64,000 nucleotides of DNA from Lentinus brumalis. Lineage: Eukaryota > Basidiomycota > Agaricomycetes > Polyporales > Polyporaceae. The translations under genes were made by a program, and so were the position numbers. The notes below the pieces were generated by a model, which saw only the letters and a program-made list of their open reading frames with translations, searched no databases and was not told the DNA's origin. Numbering within the stretch: position 1 is the stretch's first letter; each line of letters begins with the position of its first letter. The stretch is taken from the NCBI GenBank assembly GCA_001792895.1, contig MARA01000002.1:992001-1056000 (forward strand), read 5' to 3'. Of the stretch, positions 1-10,575 are shown piece after piece.

Positions 1-96
1 TTCGTTAGCTGAACTCCGTCTGTCTCTCAGAGATCGACGACGTCCTACAGGAGCTGCTGAACGAACAGAAAGCGGACCAGCATAGCTCAACCGAAC

Positions 97-312
97 GTGT
101 TCTTGCACCACCACCTCTCCCCACTACGGCCTCGTCTTCGACATCCGGACGCACCTCCGTCAACGCAGACGACCGGTGTTCTTCGTAAGCGCGATGCCGA
201 CTCGAAGTTGGCAGTGCGCGACGAGTCTCCGTTTGCTAAACGTGTCAAGCAAGAGCCTGACACGGAGTGCATCTCCCTGCCGTCGGACTCGGATCAGCCT
301 GAGGAGGCTTAA
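97..312 (+). CDS. 3' end of an unidentified gene (partial)
   Basis: The last 72 codons of this open frame end in TAA at 310-312. The tail is rich in charged residues, carries a KRVKQEPD-like basic/acidic stretch and ends DQPEEA, which looks like the disordered C-terminus of a nuclear protein. A second protein-like frame runs through 33-188 (IDDVLQELLNEQ at its start), so either an intron or a one-base shift joins the two. The start lies left of the window. I do not recognise the family, and the true reading-frame path is uncertain. Confidence 0.3.
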   Translation: MFLHHHLSPLRPRLRHPDAPPSTQTTGVLRKRDADSKLAVRDESPFAKRVKQEPDTECISLPSDSDQPEEA

Positions 313-1555
313 CCTGTCGTGCAGTGGCACAAGCCACGTCCTCGCTCTCCCCTGTGCATTTTGTGACAATGCCCGCCTCACTATCCGCTACTTCTTGTTA
401 CGTCTTCTACTATACTGCAAATGAGTCAGTCATGATGACCTCCTTATTCACGTTCACCACCCAACCCACTCCCGCCCGCACAGCCACCAAGTTTGCATCC
501 GCGGTGGGCTCCGTCGACTATACAGGCATAGTATTGGCCTGGAGCAGAACAAAGCAAGCGGAGGACAGAAGCCAGAAAGTTCAGCTAAGCTCAGAAACCC
601 ACCAAAACGCCGGGCTGCACCACCTGGTGCGACGCAGGCCAGTGGTCTCATCCATGTCCCGGGTGCTCGACTTTGCCACGGCCCATTTTCTGCGAGACCT
701 TGAGTGCTCAGCTCGCGGGTCGCTTGGTGGATGAGCAGGCCACCAGTAGTTATAAGCCTCCTTAGTCTATTGTGTGAATGATTGAGGAAGCAAAGCACAT
801 CGGCAACTATCTGGGAGAGGATGATCGGTGTCAAGTATATCCACTATCGAGATCGTTGATCTCGCGAGCCGCCTGTATACGCGTATATGGCAACTCGTTC
901 ACACGACCACCTTGCGGTGATGCAATCGTTCATGCTTTCAGTCCGTTGCACGTGGGGATGGGCAACGCCCCCAAACGACCTGTGTTAGTTATGTAAGGTA
1001 GCGCTCAAGGGAGCAATAAGCGAGAATTGTTATCTGGCCAGCGTCAGAGTAGCCGATTATTAGCGTGATCTAAGCGAGCAGAACGCGATCGACTCCTCGA
1101 CGCGTCTTCAAACTCCGACCACGCGTCTCGACATCCAAGGTGGTACAGAACACCTCAAGGGCTGCTCTAGGTGCCGCAATGGCTCGAAGGACTTCGCAGA
1201 AAGTGCGCGCGAGCTGAAGGACAAGGTACGACAATATTCCTGGCCACGAAGTGGACCAGGTTTGGATTTGACAAAACCCCCATCAGTTTGGGGTGGGAAA
1301 GTACACGTGGAATCTGCTTCTGTGTTTCAGGTCGCTGTATTGCGTAGCTGTGTCTCACCCTGCGTCAGATCCCGTTGGCGCTTGCAGCACTGTGTTTTTG
1401 CGCCCGGTGTCAAGCAGTGTAGTCCGGAGGTCGATCTTCACATTGCCCAGTACGACCTGACTTATCGTACTTGCTCCTGACCTCGATGTTTTCTATCCTG
1501 CGCGAAATGATAACAATAAGACTGCAGAGCAGTAAAACATTTTATGAAGCACCGG
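313..1555. other. intergenic stretch, no gene seen
   Basis: Only short, overlapping open frames with no recognisable domain or consistent splice pattern. I see no RNA gene or repeat here. Confidence 0.4.
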
Positions 1556-1557
1556 GG

Positions 1558-1636
1558 AGCGGGTTCGAACCCAGACCGTCCCGAGTGACAACCCTGGACG
1601 GACAGTAAGAACTGTTACCGACTGCGCCACTGCGGC
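1558..1636 (-). other. degenerate tRNA-like sequence with A and B boxes (SINE head or dead tRNA)
   Basis: Read on the minus strand, 1629-1614 matches a pol III A box (TGGCGCAGTCGG) and 1572-1561 contains a B box (GGTTCGAACCC). A short hairpin, ACAG/CTGT, lies where an anticodon arm would be. The acceptor strands do not pair with each other and the T stem is broken, so this is not a working tRNA. A tRNA-derived SINE head or a decayed tRNA are both possible. No clear poly-A or simple tail follows it. It lies just outside the likely 3' end of the Helitron. Confidence 0.4.
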
Positions 1637-1654
1637 TCGTGCTACTTACCAGCC

Positions 1655-1701
1655 CCGGTGTCTGTAGTACACGTCTTCCCCCCCCAGGCCACAGACACCG
1701 G
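1655..1701 (-). repeat. 11-bp inverted repeat, candidate Helitron 3' hairpin
   Basis: Perfect 11-base arms at 1655-1665 and 1691-1701 around a C-rich 25-base loop, directly followed on the minus strand by GGCTGG|T. Helitrons have a subterminal hairpin followed by CTRR. Helitron hairpin loops are normally short, which weakens the call. Confidence 0.35.
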
Positions 1702-1878
1702 CCCCGTCTCCCTCAGGCTTCCAGACATTGATGTGTACGACCTGTACGTGTCGTATTCGGTGTCGCCCGCAATTTGGTGGGGACTCGTTAATTGCACGAA
1801 GTACGGCAGAGACGTCGTCGCCATCCGTGAACCCGCACGCGCCGTCTTGCAGCCGTGCGCTCTTACGCTACATTGGCC

Positions 1879-3930
1879 TTAGTGGACTGTCCGTTCCTGC
1901 AGCCATCGCGAAGCGGTGGCTTCGTCAAGGCGGTCTAACCGGCTGAACTCGTCCCGTAATTCTGCGGATATCTCGGTTTCGATCTTGCGAGCTCTGAACG
2001 GGCGCAGGATCGCTACACCCTCCAATGTCCGCACCCGAGACAGCATGACGTACGCGCCCTGTAGGGAGGAGCAGCTGTCAAGGTCGACTATTGCAGCATC
2101 CAGAGACCGCCCTTGCGCCTTGTAGTCCGTGTAGGCGTAGGCGGGGAGGATAGGTGGTTGTAGCCGTACGACGCTGTCGAAGTCTGCGGGCACAGTTTTG
2201 GTTGCGCGCCGTCGCGTCCATGTGAAGTAGGCAGAGTTAGGGAACACGGGGATGACATCGTTTGCCTGGCCGACGAGTTGTCCCGCGCCGGGGATTTCAA
2301 CGTACACGACCGATACGGTGCGATAGCCCAGATGTTCGTCATACTTGATGTCTTTGACCGTGCCGACGGCGCCGTTCACCACATGGTAGGCGAATGCTAT
2401 GTTCTCCTGGACCATGACACGCATTCCCGGAAAGAGAGGAAGTCGTCCCAAGCTGTCGCGGGTGTTGGTGGAGCCTAGCCCCCACAGCGTGTCTCGCGCC
2501 TGTCCCTGCACGATCTTTCCGTCAATCTTGTCCACGGCGTAATACACGTCGACGTGTGCGCCTATGCTGTCTGCGTGGAGCTGCAGCAGTCGCCAGTTTA
2601 ACGCGTCGCGTATTGCCTTCCGCCCAACAATAACGGGAGCGTCCGCGAAGCGGACGCAGGTAGGGAGGTCGAAGTTTTGGATAAGCCGCTTCTGCAGAGT
2701 ACGGAAGTCGTATGCCGTCCCCTGGTAACGGCCCGCGCCGCTGCGGCCTTCACGGATGCGGCCTAGCAAGTTCGAATACGGTGCGTCGGCACTCTGTCGC
2801 TGGTTCTTCCGGAGCAGGACCACCGTGCGGACCGACCTCCACAGGTATACGCCCTTGAAGGCTGCTAACGTGTACTTGTGCTGGGCGTCCTGGACGGTGG
2901 GCTCGTCGATATATCTGTGCGCGTATAGAGCGGGACTACTTACGGGTCTGAGTTGTCCGAAGTCCCCAAGGAAGATGACATTAACTCCGCCGAATGGTCG
3001 ATCTTCTGCGAGAGCCGACTGACCTTTAGCGTGCTGCATGCGTGACGATATCGCGGAAAGGAGTGTGGCACTGACCATCGAAATCTCGTCTATGATGAGA
3101 TAAAAGACGTTGTCCCATACAACAGCTAAGGCTTGCAGGTCGGGGTTTTCTTCATTGGGCAGCAGGAGAAGTGAGTGTATTGTGTAACCTCCAATGAGAA
3201 CGGCCGCAGCCCCGGTGGGAGCGGACACCAGGATCTCGTTCCGGCGTCCCAACAAGGTGAACAGTTTGAGGACGGCCTGAACTACGTAGGACTTGCCGGT
3301 GCCGCCGACACCCCCGACGTACATCAACAGTTGGGGACCGCCGAAGCAGACATGTCTCGCGACAATCTCAAAGGCCCGGAGCTGCTCCGGATTGTTGTCC
3401 AGACCATACTCGCGGGTGACTTCGTCTATGACGGCTTGCAGTTGCTCGGAGGGGGGGTCGATGCCAAGTGTCCGGTTTGCGCGGTGTGACGGACCAGGCG
3501 CGGCTGCTGGCAGCGACATCGCGGACACTCCAGCCGGCTGGTTTCCGCTGCGAGCATTTCTCGCCGAGATCTCCGGAGCGACGAGAGGCACTGGGTCTGG
3601 TCGGCGGTTCTTCTTTAGCAGCCGCATGTATGCATGTTCGGCCCGGAGAGCTGCCGATTGTGTCCCGGTCACCTTTGATGCAGTACCTACCGCGTTCCCA
3701 ACAAGCCTTGACGCTGGGCGCGTGAAGCATCTCTCTAATGCGGCGCGTGCTGGTAAGGAGATGAGGTCGGTCAAAACTTGGAGTGGAGACCGCTGTGACG
3801 TCAATGATGCTTGCAGGTCGGGCGGGGCTAATGCAGCCGGGTCGGGTTCTGCATCATCGTCCAGTTCCGAGCCGCCGTCGCCTCGAGTGGGTTCGTCCCC
3901 CCTCGACGCGCTTCGGCTAGTGGAGCCACG
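1879..3930 (-). CDS. Helitron RepHel, C-terminal part: PIF1-family helicase
   Basis: This is the C-terminal half of the Helitron replicase, a 5'-3' DNA helicase thought to unwind the donor strand in rolling-circle transposition. Visible motifs in order: Walker A GGVGGTGKS, Walker B LIIDEISM, an LGDFGQLRPV stretch, a TDYKAQG motif and a YVMLSRVR arginine-finger motif near the end, all typical of PIF1/RecD-like enzymes. The first Met is at 3804, but the open frame continues upstream to a TAG near 3931 with good coding character. It joins the Rep part through a one-base shift in the C6 run at 3897-3902 (plus strand). It is therefore not a separate gene but the end of one protein of roughly 2,100 residues. 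Confidence 0.88.
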   Translation of the reverse strand, partial: RGSTSRSASRGDEPTRGDGGSELDDDAEPDPAALAPPDLQASLTSQRSPLQVLTDLISLPARAALERCFTRPASRLVGNAVGTASKVTGTQSAALRAEHAYMRLLKKNRRPDPVPLVAPEISARNARSGNQPAGVSAMSLPAAAPGPSHRANRTLGIDPPSEQLQAVIDEVTREYGLDNNPEQLRAFEIVARHVCFGGPQLLMYVGGVGGTGKSYVVQAVLKLFTLLGRRNEILVSAPTGAAAVLIGGYTIHSLLLLPNEENPDLQALAVVWDNVFYLIIDEISMVSATLLSAISSRMQHAKGQSALAEDRPFGGVNVIFLGDFGQLRPVSSPALYAHRYIDEPTVQDAQHKYTLAAFKGVYLWRSVRTVVLLRKNQRQSADAPYSNLLGRIREGRSGAGRYQGTAYDFRTLQKRLIQNFDLPTCVRFADAPVIVGRKAIRDALNWRLLQLHADSIGAHVDVYYAVDKIDGKIVQGQARDTLWGLGSTNTRDSLGRLPLFPGMRVMVQENIAFAYHVVNGAVGTVKDIKYDEHLGYRTVSVVYVEIPGAGQLVGQANDVIPVFPNSAYFTWTRRRATKTVPADFDSVVRLQPPILPAYAYTDYKAQGRSLDAAIVDLDSCSSLQGAYVMLSRVRTLEGVAILRPFRARKIETEISAELRDEFSRLDRLDEATASRWLQERTVH

Positions 3931-3994
3931 CTAGTTGCGAAACGCCTCTCCTGTCTTGCTCGGTCACGGGCGTCGCGGCACTCATTGAGAACAT

Positions 3995-6900
3995 TCATGT
4001 TAGAGATGATCGATCGGTGTTGAGGGGGATATAATGTCGCTGCCGGTTGTAGCTGTCGTTCCACGATTCGTCGGCATTTTTCAGGTCGGCAGGTGATCGC
4101 CACGGCAGGAACAACACCAGCACTGTCCGTGCCCATCTTTCGCGCTCCTCTTCAGAAGAGTCATGGCGTGCTATTCGGCTACCGAGCATGACGGGGACGA
4201 CCCACAGGACGCGTTTCCTGACGATGTGTGTTCCGTGGTCAGGATGTGTGGGCATGAACAAGCCACGCTCCTCTCGGGGTCGCCCGCGTGAAGAGGATTG
4301 GCTACTGGTCCCGACGTTGGCATCTCGACGCTGCGTATCCGACGAGAGGGTGACTTTTTCGGTGAGTCCGACGAACTGGTACAGCGACATGGAGTCGAAT
4401 GGTTCCGACTGTGGTCGCAGCAGATAATCCTGTTGTTGATTCATCGCATAAATTGACCCGTTCAGAAGAGTCAGAGTCACAGACGGCTCACCCTCGACAG
4501 CGCCCTGAGGCCTGTCGCCGCCTGGGTTTGATTCCATATCAGCATCGTCTTCGCGGACCAGGTTGGATCCCGCAGGCGCGTCGTCCTCGTCGCTCGGATT
4601 CGCTTCCATAGGGGCATCCTCGGCTCCGACGACACTGTGTTTGGGCCCTTGCATGTCCTCTACGGACTCTGTGGGCGCACGCGACGACCGGGCACTGAGT
4701 CCCAACACGGGGTCGCTCCCCTCGACTACTTGAGATTCGCCCCAGTGAGTTTTGACGAGACGTTCGAATGCCCTGTAGTATAGCAGGCGAAATGTATGAC
4801 TGGTGTAATGCACGCCCCCGCCCACGAGGTCGCTCATTACTTGTGCGTGAGATATCTCTTGACGAGATAGCATACTGTTGACGAGAATTGTGAGTGCGCC
4901 TGTATCATGTGCACTGCTCCATTCATGGACTTTGCCGTATCGTACATTTGTCGAGTTGATAGCGTACATCAGCGCAGCAAGGCCTAGGTGGGTAGGCAGA
5001 GAGGACTTGGTGATGTAGTCAGTAACATAGTAGATCAGAGCCTTCGCACCTTCTCCCGACCCGATATGCTTGATGTCCATGTTCGCCTGCATCAGGAAAA
5101 TGACGAGATCGTTGTAATTCGCGATGCGCGGGTGAAGGCGACGAAGTTGAATTGACAGTGTCTCGGGGTCGAGGACAGTCTGGGCGCGTGTCCTACCGTC
5201 GATGCGCATACGGCAGTTCTCGTCTGATCGCTCTTGGTTTGTCCGCAGATACTTCCAGCACGTGTCTGTATGTTCGTGCCAGTTGTAGCGTTGCACGAGC
5301 TCGTTGACAAACTCGGTATACTGTGCCTCGAACGCGGCCGGAGACATATCTGCAATGGCGGGCGGGGGTATCGCCCCGGGGTGGACGTTATCCGGCGCCT
5401 CACGGAAGGGGGGTCGGGGCAGAGCTCGTCCGTCTACTTCGGCCACTGGTTCCGTCGTGCCAAGCAACTCCGACTTGATGATACTTTCTAACCACGCGAA
5501 CATGTGCGCACGATATTCGTCCGAGTCGTGCATCATGTCGCGCATCCTTTGCGGCGCAGGGTGACCTTCGAGCCAAATCAACATGTGGCAATGGAGCGTG
5601 CCCCTTGCTTGGGCTTCCACAGTCCCGTAGTAAGCAGTGCATTTTCCGAACAAGCCTCTCTGTGATTTTCCGTAGCGTAAGACAATATTGATGAAGTTAG
5701 ATATCATGACGTGGAAGAACTTTGCGCATGCGGCCGGGTTTTTAGCGGCTACTAACCTCCTCTGCCATGCACTTAGTTCCTCACCCGTGGCAGCGTCATC
5801 CGGTCGAATGTTCTCGCCCGCAAACAGTCGTACTAAAGGGTGGTGTACATCGGAAGGATTAAGTGTCACGAATAACGCGGGCGTACCTTGGAAGTTCACT
5901 AGAGCACGGATTTCATTTCGCATGGCGAGTTTGTGGCCGGTTGTTCCGGGAATGTTCGGTAACACCGTGGCCACGCTGTCGATGAGGTTGATTATGCTGA
6001 CCTCGTCCGTGGTGGAGGGCTTGTACGACGGGTCGTGCTCAAAGCGACGGATCAGCTGGGTAAGGAGCGTCTTGTCTACTGCGAGCAACGCCGCAACGAT
6101 GCGCCTCTGCTGTGACTCTTTCACACGAAAGCGTACAGAGTCGCACACCGCTTTTTTCTGAAGGATATTGGAGTATACGAACGCGAAGTCGGGGTCGCGT
6201 TCGAATGGGCCGTCGTCGAGCTCCAGCAGGTACTTGAGCTGTTGCTCCATAGACACGGCGCGTGTCCGGTTTGGATGGTGAAATCCACCGATTCCCCAGG
6301 GATCAAGGTGAGGAAAAAGCCAGGTTAACAACGCCGGGTTCTGGAAGTCTGGCACGAATTTGTCACCTGCCTTGGAGCACATAAAGCGGCCCTGAGTAAG
6401 ACAATGGGCGAGGGCGCGCATCTTCATGTCTCGGTACGATACCGGAGTTTCGTCGCCGCAGGTGTAACCGACGTTTTCCATTAATAGGGACTCGGGCTCG
6501 ACAGGGACATCATCGTCATTGTTGCGTGTCGTGTAATCCGCGGTCGATCCATCAATAGCAGGGTTGTTGCCGAGGAACCCAATCTCCATTGCTGAAGGAA
6601 CGCCTGTGTCGTCGCCACTTTCCTGCGCGGGGAATAGTGCGTCGAGGTTGTCTTGGTTCAGTCCGAAGAACGTCTCATCGTCGACTGCGTAGTACGGATT
6701 GTGTGCCACAAGGAACTCGATGAGTGTTCTGATGACAGCTTTGCGGGCGAGCAACACCTTCACCTTCCGGATTGTCTCCGGTGTTGGCGTACTGTGGCCT
6801 ACGAAGACAGCGCACACCGTGTCTCGAATGACAGATGGGGGCGGGGGGAGAACGTTGTTCAGTTGCGTGGAATTCTGCGGCATTACCAGTACATTCCCTT

Positions 6901-8312
6901 TCACGTACTTTTGCACCATGCGGCTGCGTCCGTCCGTCGGGAAAGGCTCGTCTGCGTCGCCTGGTCTAGCGTTAGGTGCCTGCTTGAATCGAAAGGATAT
7001 TCTGCTCGTCCGAGCTCGCGCGATGAGGACCTTATCGACGTGCGTGCTTGCCGATAGCGCCATCACTACTTCGTGAGGTAGTTCTTCCATCCCGAAATAT
7101 AACCAGTTAGCCAGGCACAGTTTGGGCATCTTGTGGCGGCGTACAAGGTCGCCCTCACACTGGGTGCACATGTTCAGCGGACCAATGTTCCACGGATCGG
7201 TCATTCCTTTTGGATATAACAACGCACTCTGGTACAGCTCAAACGCATATGTTGTTGGCAGAACCACCTCGGGGAGCGCATCATTTTGTAGTAGTGACAG
7301 GTCAAAGTCAGACGGGCTAACGAGCAATATGTCACTAGCCTCGCGGCGGCGCGCACACACGGCACAAGGTAATAGTTTTAGTTTATCAGTGCTCACATTT
7401 TGTTGCCAGTCTTTGATTATGGAATGTCGAAGAGCTTCGTCTACCACTGGCAGGTAGGATTCGGGCGACAGCGGGCAAGCACGGCGGGGCAATGCGCGCG
7501 CGCGACTGATCTGTTGCTCAGATCTGACACCTGATCTCAGCGTCGTGAAGATGGCGAGTACATGCGGGCAGGCTCGATCACAGGTGTGATCAAGCAGTTT
7601 ATCCAGGAGAGTCGACGCAGTCTCGCGGGCGAGAAGTCGTACCCGGTGAGCCTCCGCGAGCTGCTTGAGATTACGCGTCCGCCACATAGTATACAAGCCC
7701 AGGAGGCGCAGCAAATCCGTATTCACTATAACGTCGTCGTAGACAACGTGGAGATCGTCTGCGGACACGCGGTCCTCAACAGTGTATAGGTTGTTAAAGG
7801 TGTGCGACAGGTCGAGCGTGAGCTCCGATTCCGCACACCATTCCAAGAGCGGTCGCTGGCCGTGCAGCCCCGACACGCGAACTGACCGAGAACGACGAAA
7901 ATAACGTCAATGTTCTGCCACAATATGGACGGAGTAGGCCAACTAACCGATCATCAGATCGTCCTCCACGTCAGTGAGGGTCGACAGCGCCGCCGTGATA
8001 CCTGTAAACGAGAAATGTCTGTGAAGGCGCGCCGTATGCGTTCGTCTACTTGTGATCGCACCTTCGGTATCGTCGGCGGGCTCGACAGACGGTCCATGTG
8101 GTACCTGTGGTAATGGGCCTGTCACGACCATTGTTCCGACCGCATCGTCCGGACAACGCAGCGACGGCGTGAGCCCCGTATAGTCGTCGTCAGTAATATC
8201 TAACTCCTGCCTTTTGCTGTATGTGCTCACCGTCCTCGGCCAGCGATAGCGCTTGTAAGGCGATGGCAGCCAGGTCGACAGACACATCCCGAAGGCGGGC
8301 AGCATCGGACAT
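3995..8312 (-). CDS. Helitron RepHel, N-terminal part: DUF6570-like region and Rep (HUH/Y2) domain
   Basis: The Rep half nicks and joins single DNA strands at the Helitron ends. A probable first exon begins near 8312 and runs to 7948. A 66-base intron follows (7947-7882, GTTAGT...CAG), then a long exon from 7881. Visible parts: a cysteine-bearing DUF6570-like region (LNMCTQCEGDL), the Helitron_like_N block (PALFVTLNPSDVHHP), the HUH-type motif GTLHCHMLIW, and two tyrosine positions in YYVTDYITKS. The frame runs into a stop at 3995-3997. One added base in the G5 run at 4024-4028 restores a good frame (NMNVLNECRDARD, typical just before the helicase), which ends at a second shift at 3897-3902. 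An open frame upstream of 8312 reaches 8617, so the true start is uncertain. Confidence 0.85.
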
Positions 8313-8673
8313 TGTGACGGTATTGCAGAGAATGCGACAGGCTCGGAGAGGAGACTTTGCGTCGTTCGTAGATATTCGGTCCGTGTTTCAAGTACCTTCC
8401 TCTCCCTTCCCCCTTTTGCGCCAGCAGTGGGAGCCGCCGACACGAGGTGATATGCTTCATGGGACCCTGTCGCGCGCCTTGTGATAGGACGTTGGACTTG
8501 GCTAGAACCGCCAGGAAGCCTGTCGGCACGAAACGGGGTTCTTCCATTCGAGGGCGTGAGGAATAGCGTGCCCCGGAATGACGACCTGGACCGGCCGCGC
8601 GCGCGCAGTACCTGCAAGTCGATGTTATATCAATGGCGGCGCGTCGTGTACAGTGATTTGGCATTCACGCACA

Positions 8674-9834
8674 ATGACTCCTCCCCTCGAAGATGCATGT
8701 GCGTCAGTTGAACCCATCCTGTCGCCAGAGTTGTCACGCTTCGTACTCTTTCCGCTGCGGTATCCCGATGTCAGTACGCTTGTATTGAAAGTCGTCGTCG
8801 CTGACGCAGATAGTAGCTGTGGAATGCTTACAAGATTGCACAAGCCTCCTTCTGGACGCCCGCCGAGATCGACTTCTCGCTAGACATCCACCACTGGAAC
8901 CAGCTGCTCACCAGCGATGAACGGTCATTCCTGTCGACCATCCTTGCGTTTTTCGCCGCTTCCGACGGCATCGTTGTGGAGAACCTGGCGGCTAGGTTCT
9001 GCGCGGAGGTACAAGTCGCGGAGGCCCGTTGCTTCTACGGTTACCAGATCATGATGTGAGTGTGGGTCTTCATTCGTCTATCCGCCCCTGACGGTCTCCA
9101 GGGAGAATATCCACTCCGAGACATACGCTATACTCATTCAGGAGCTCATCAGCGATGCCGATGAACAATCTCGTTTGTTCTCGGCTTTACATACCATGCC
9201 AACTGTGCGAGCGAAGGCCGAGTGGTGCCTTCGGTGGATCAACGCGGACGCAGACTTCGCAACACGCCTGGTCGCGTTCGCCATTGTTGCGGGCATATTC
9301 TTCTCGTCTTCTTTCGCCGCCATTTTCTGGATGCGAAGTCGCGGTCTGCTCCCGGGACTGTGTATGTCGAACGAGCTTATCGCTCGGGACAAGGGCATGC
9401 ATGCTCGGTTTGCTTGTACCCTTACGCGACACTTGCGCAAGAAGGCGTCGCACGACGTGGTCCGCAACATGCTGCTCGAGGCGGTCGACCTGGAACACCG
9501 TTTCTTCGAAGGTAGGCACCCCAGGCTGTCGAAGGGGCGCGTGTTGATGACTACTGAATGTTCTTCTCCAGACGCTCTGCCGCGGGGCCTGAACGGCATG
9601 AACGTCCGGCTCATGCGCGACTACGTCGAGTACGTCGCAGACTTCTTGATGGTAGAGCTAGGCCTGCCCGCCCTGTTCGGCAAGAAGAACCCAGTGAGTG
9701 CGGCGCGAACATGATTAGATTCTCGAGCTCACTGTGTCGGCTGCCAGTTTCCTTTCATGGAAACGAGTGCCGTCGGCGGCCGGGCAAACTTCTTCGAACG
9801 CGGAGTTAGCGACTATATCGGAGCGATGGTGTAA
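8674..9834 (+). CDS. ribonucleotide reductase small subunit (R2) with damaged iron site
   Basis: R2 supplies the tyrosyl radical used by R1 to make dNTPs. Five exons give 317 residues: 8674-8769, 8817-9055, 9102-9511, 9572-9693, 9748-9834. All introns are GT-AG, 46-60 bases, and frames join exactly. Class Ia landmarks are present: [14 protein letters not shown] (iron ligand Asp), MENIHSETY (ligands Glu and His, radical Tyr), RYP/FPLRY near the start and NFFER near the end. Two usually invariant iron ligands are lost: VEGIFF is VAGIFF (codon 9289-9291) and RDEGLH is RDKGMH (codon 9391-9393). The C-terminal tail that docks on R1 is absent; translation stops soon after [10 protein letters not shown]. 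Budding-yeast Rnr4 is also an R2 homologue lacking iron ligands, so it may be a scaffold, a decoy or a decaying paralogue. An R1 gene lies at 28.5-31.7 kb. Confidence 0.9.
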
Positions 9835-10575
9835 TACCACACCGACTCAAAGGAAGCGGCCTGGCAAGCGTGACCAAACAAGTGTAACATAAATGGCGCT
9901 GTGACGGAATTCCTGCATTTGTCATGTACCTGTACCATTAGTGCGGCCTTGAATGACAGAGCATGTGGCCGCGACGTACCCATACGTTGGTTCGGGTGAA
10001 ATAAGTCCGCGACGGTGTAAGTATCAATGGTAACAGTCCCGGACCTTCTGGGTCGATCTCATTAGCGAGCCTATACCTGCTGCTTCCGAGGACGCTGTGC
10101 GCGCTATGTCTCTTTGTCCTTTAGCCTCGGACACGCATCTGTCGTGGTCATATTCTGATCGAATGTGGCTTCGTTCGCCAGCTCCGAGCGAATGGCACGC
10201 TAGTTAGGCGTCTCTTTCAACGTCTGCACTACGTGCCAATTTGGCGTGCAGCACGCACTGGCATCGACCCGGAGACATGGCTGAGGTGCGTTCCATTTCC
10301 CAGAACGCTGTACGCTGTGACAGCGAAATCATCAAACGAGGGCCCTTGTCGCGTATAGGAAAGGTACCATTTAATGAGCTTCGTATGCAATCCTGGCTGG
10401 CCGAAGACATTGCCTTTTCATAAACGTGCGTGGTCTATTGATTCCAAGGTTCGAGTGTTCTAACTATGGGCGATAAGAATCGACGACTACATGGCATCAC
10501 ACCTAGTGTGGTTCGTACCTTGCGCATATAAACCGCCACTCCGGCCGCTCCTTGCTTGGTCTTCGTTCCTCCGCA
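9835..10575. other. intergenic stretch, no gene seen
   Basis: No open frame with coding character. It separates the R2-like gene from the next plus-strand gene. I found no missing R2 C-terminal exon here: no sequence reading as an acidic tail ending in DADF or similar is visible. Confidence 0.4.

Larger units (their letters stand above)
1649..8640 (-). mobile_element. Helitron (autonomous, RepHel-coding), minus orientation
   Basis: The element is defined by its RepHel gene. On the minus strand its 3' side shows an 11-base inverted repeat (CCGGTGTCTGT at 1655-1665 against ACAGACACCGG at 1691-1701, loop 25 bases). Two bases later comes CTGG followed by T, ending at 1649, which fits the Helitron 3' rule of a hairpin, then CTRR, then T. 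The loop is longer than usual, so this terminus is a proposal. The 5' terminus (TC preceded by A) could not be fixed and is placed near 8.6 kb only because the gene's upstream open frame reaches 8617. Confidence 0.6.

Noticed and set aside
1561..1629. Functional tRNA gene on the minus strand
   Set aside because: A and B boxes are good, but acceptor and T stems do not pair, so it cannot fold as a working tRNA.
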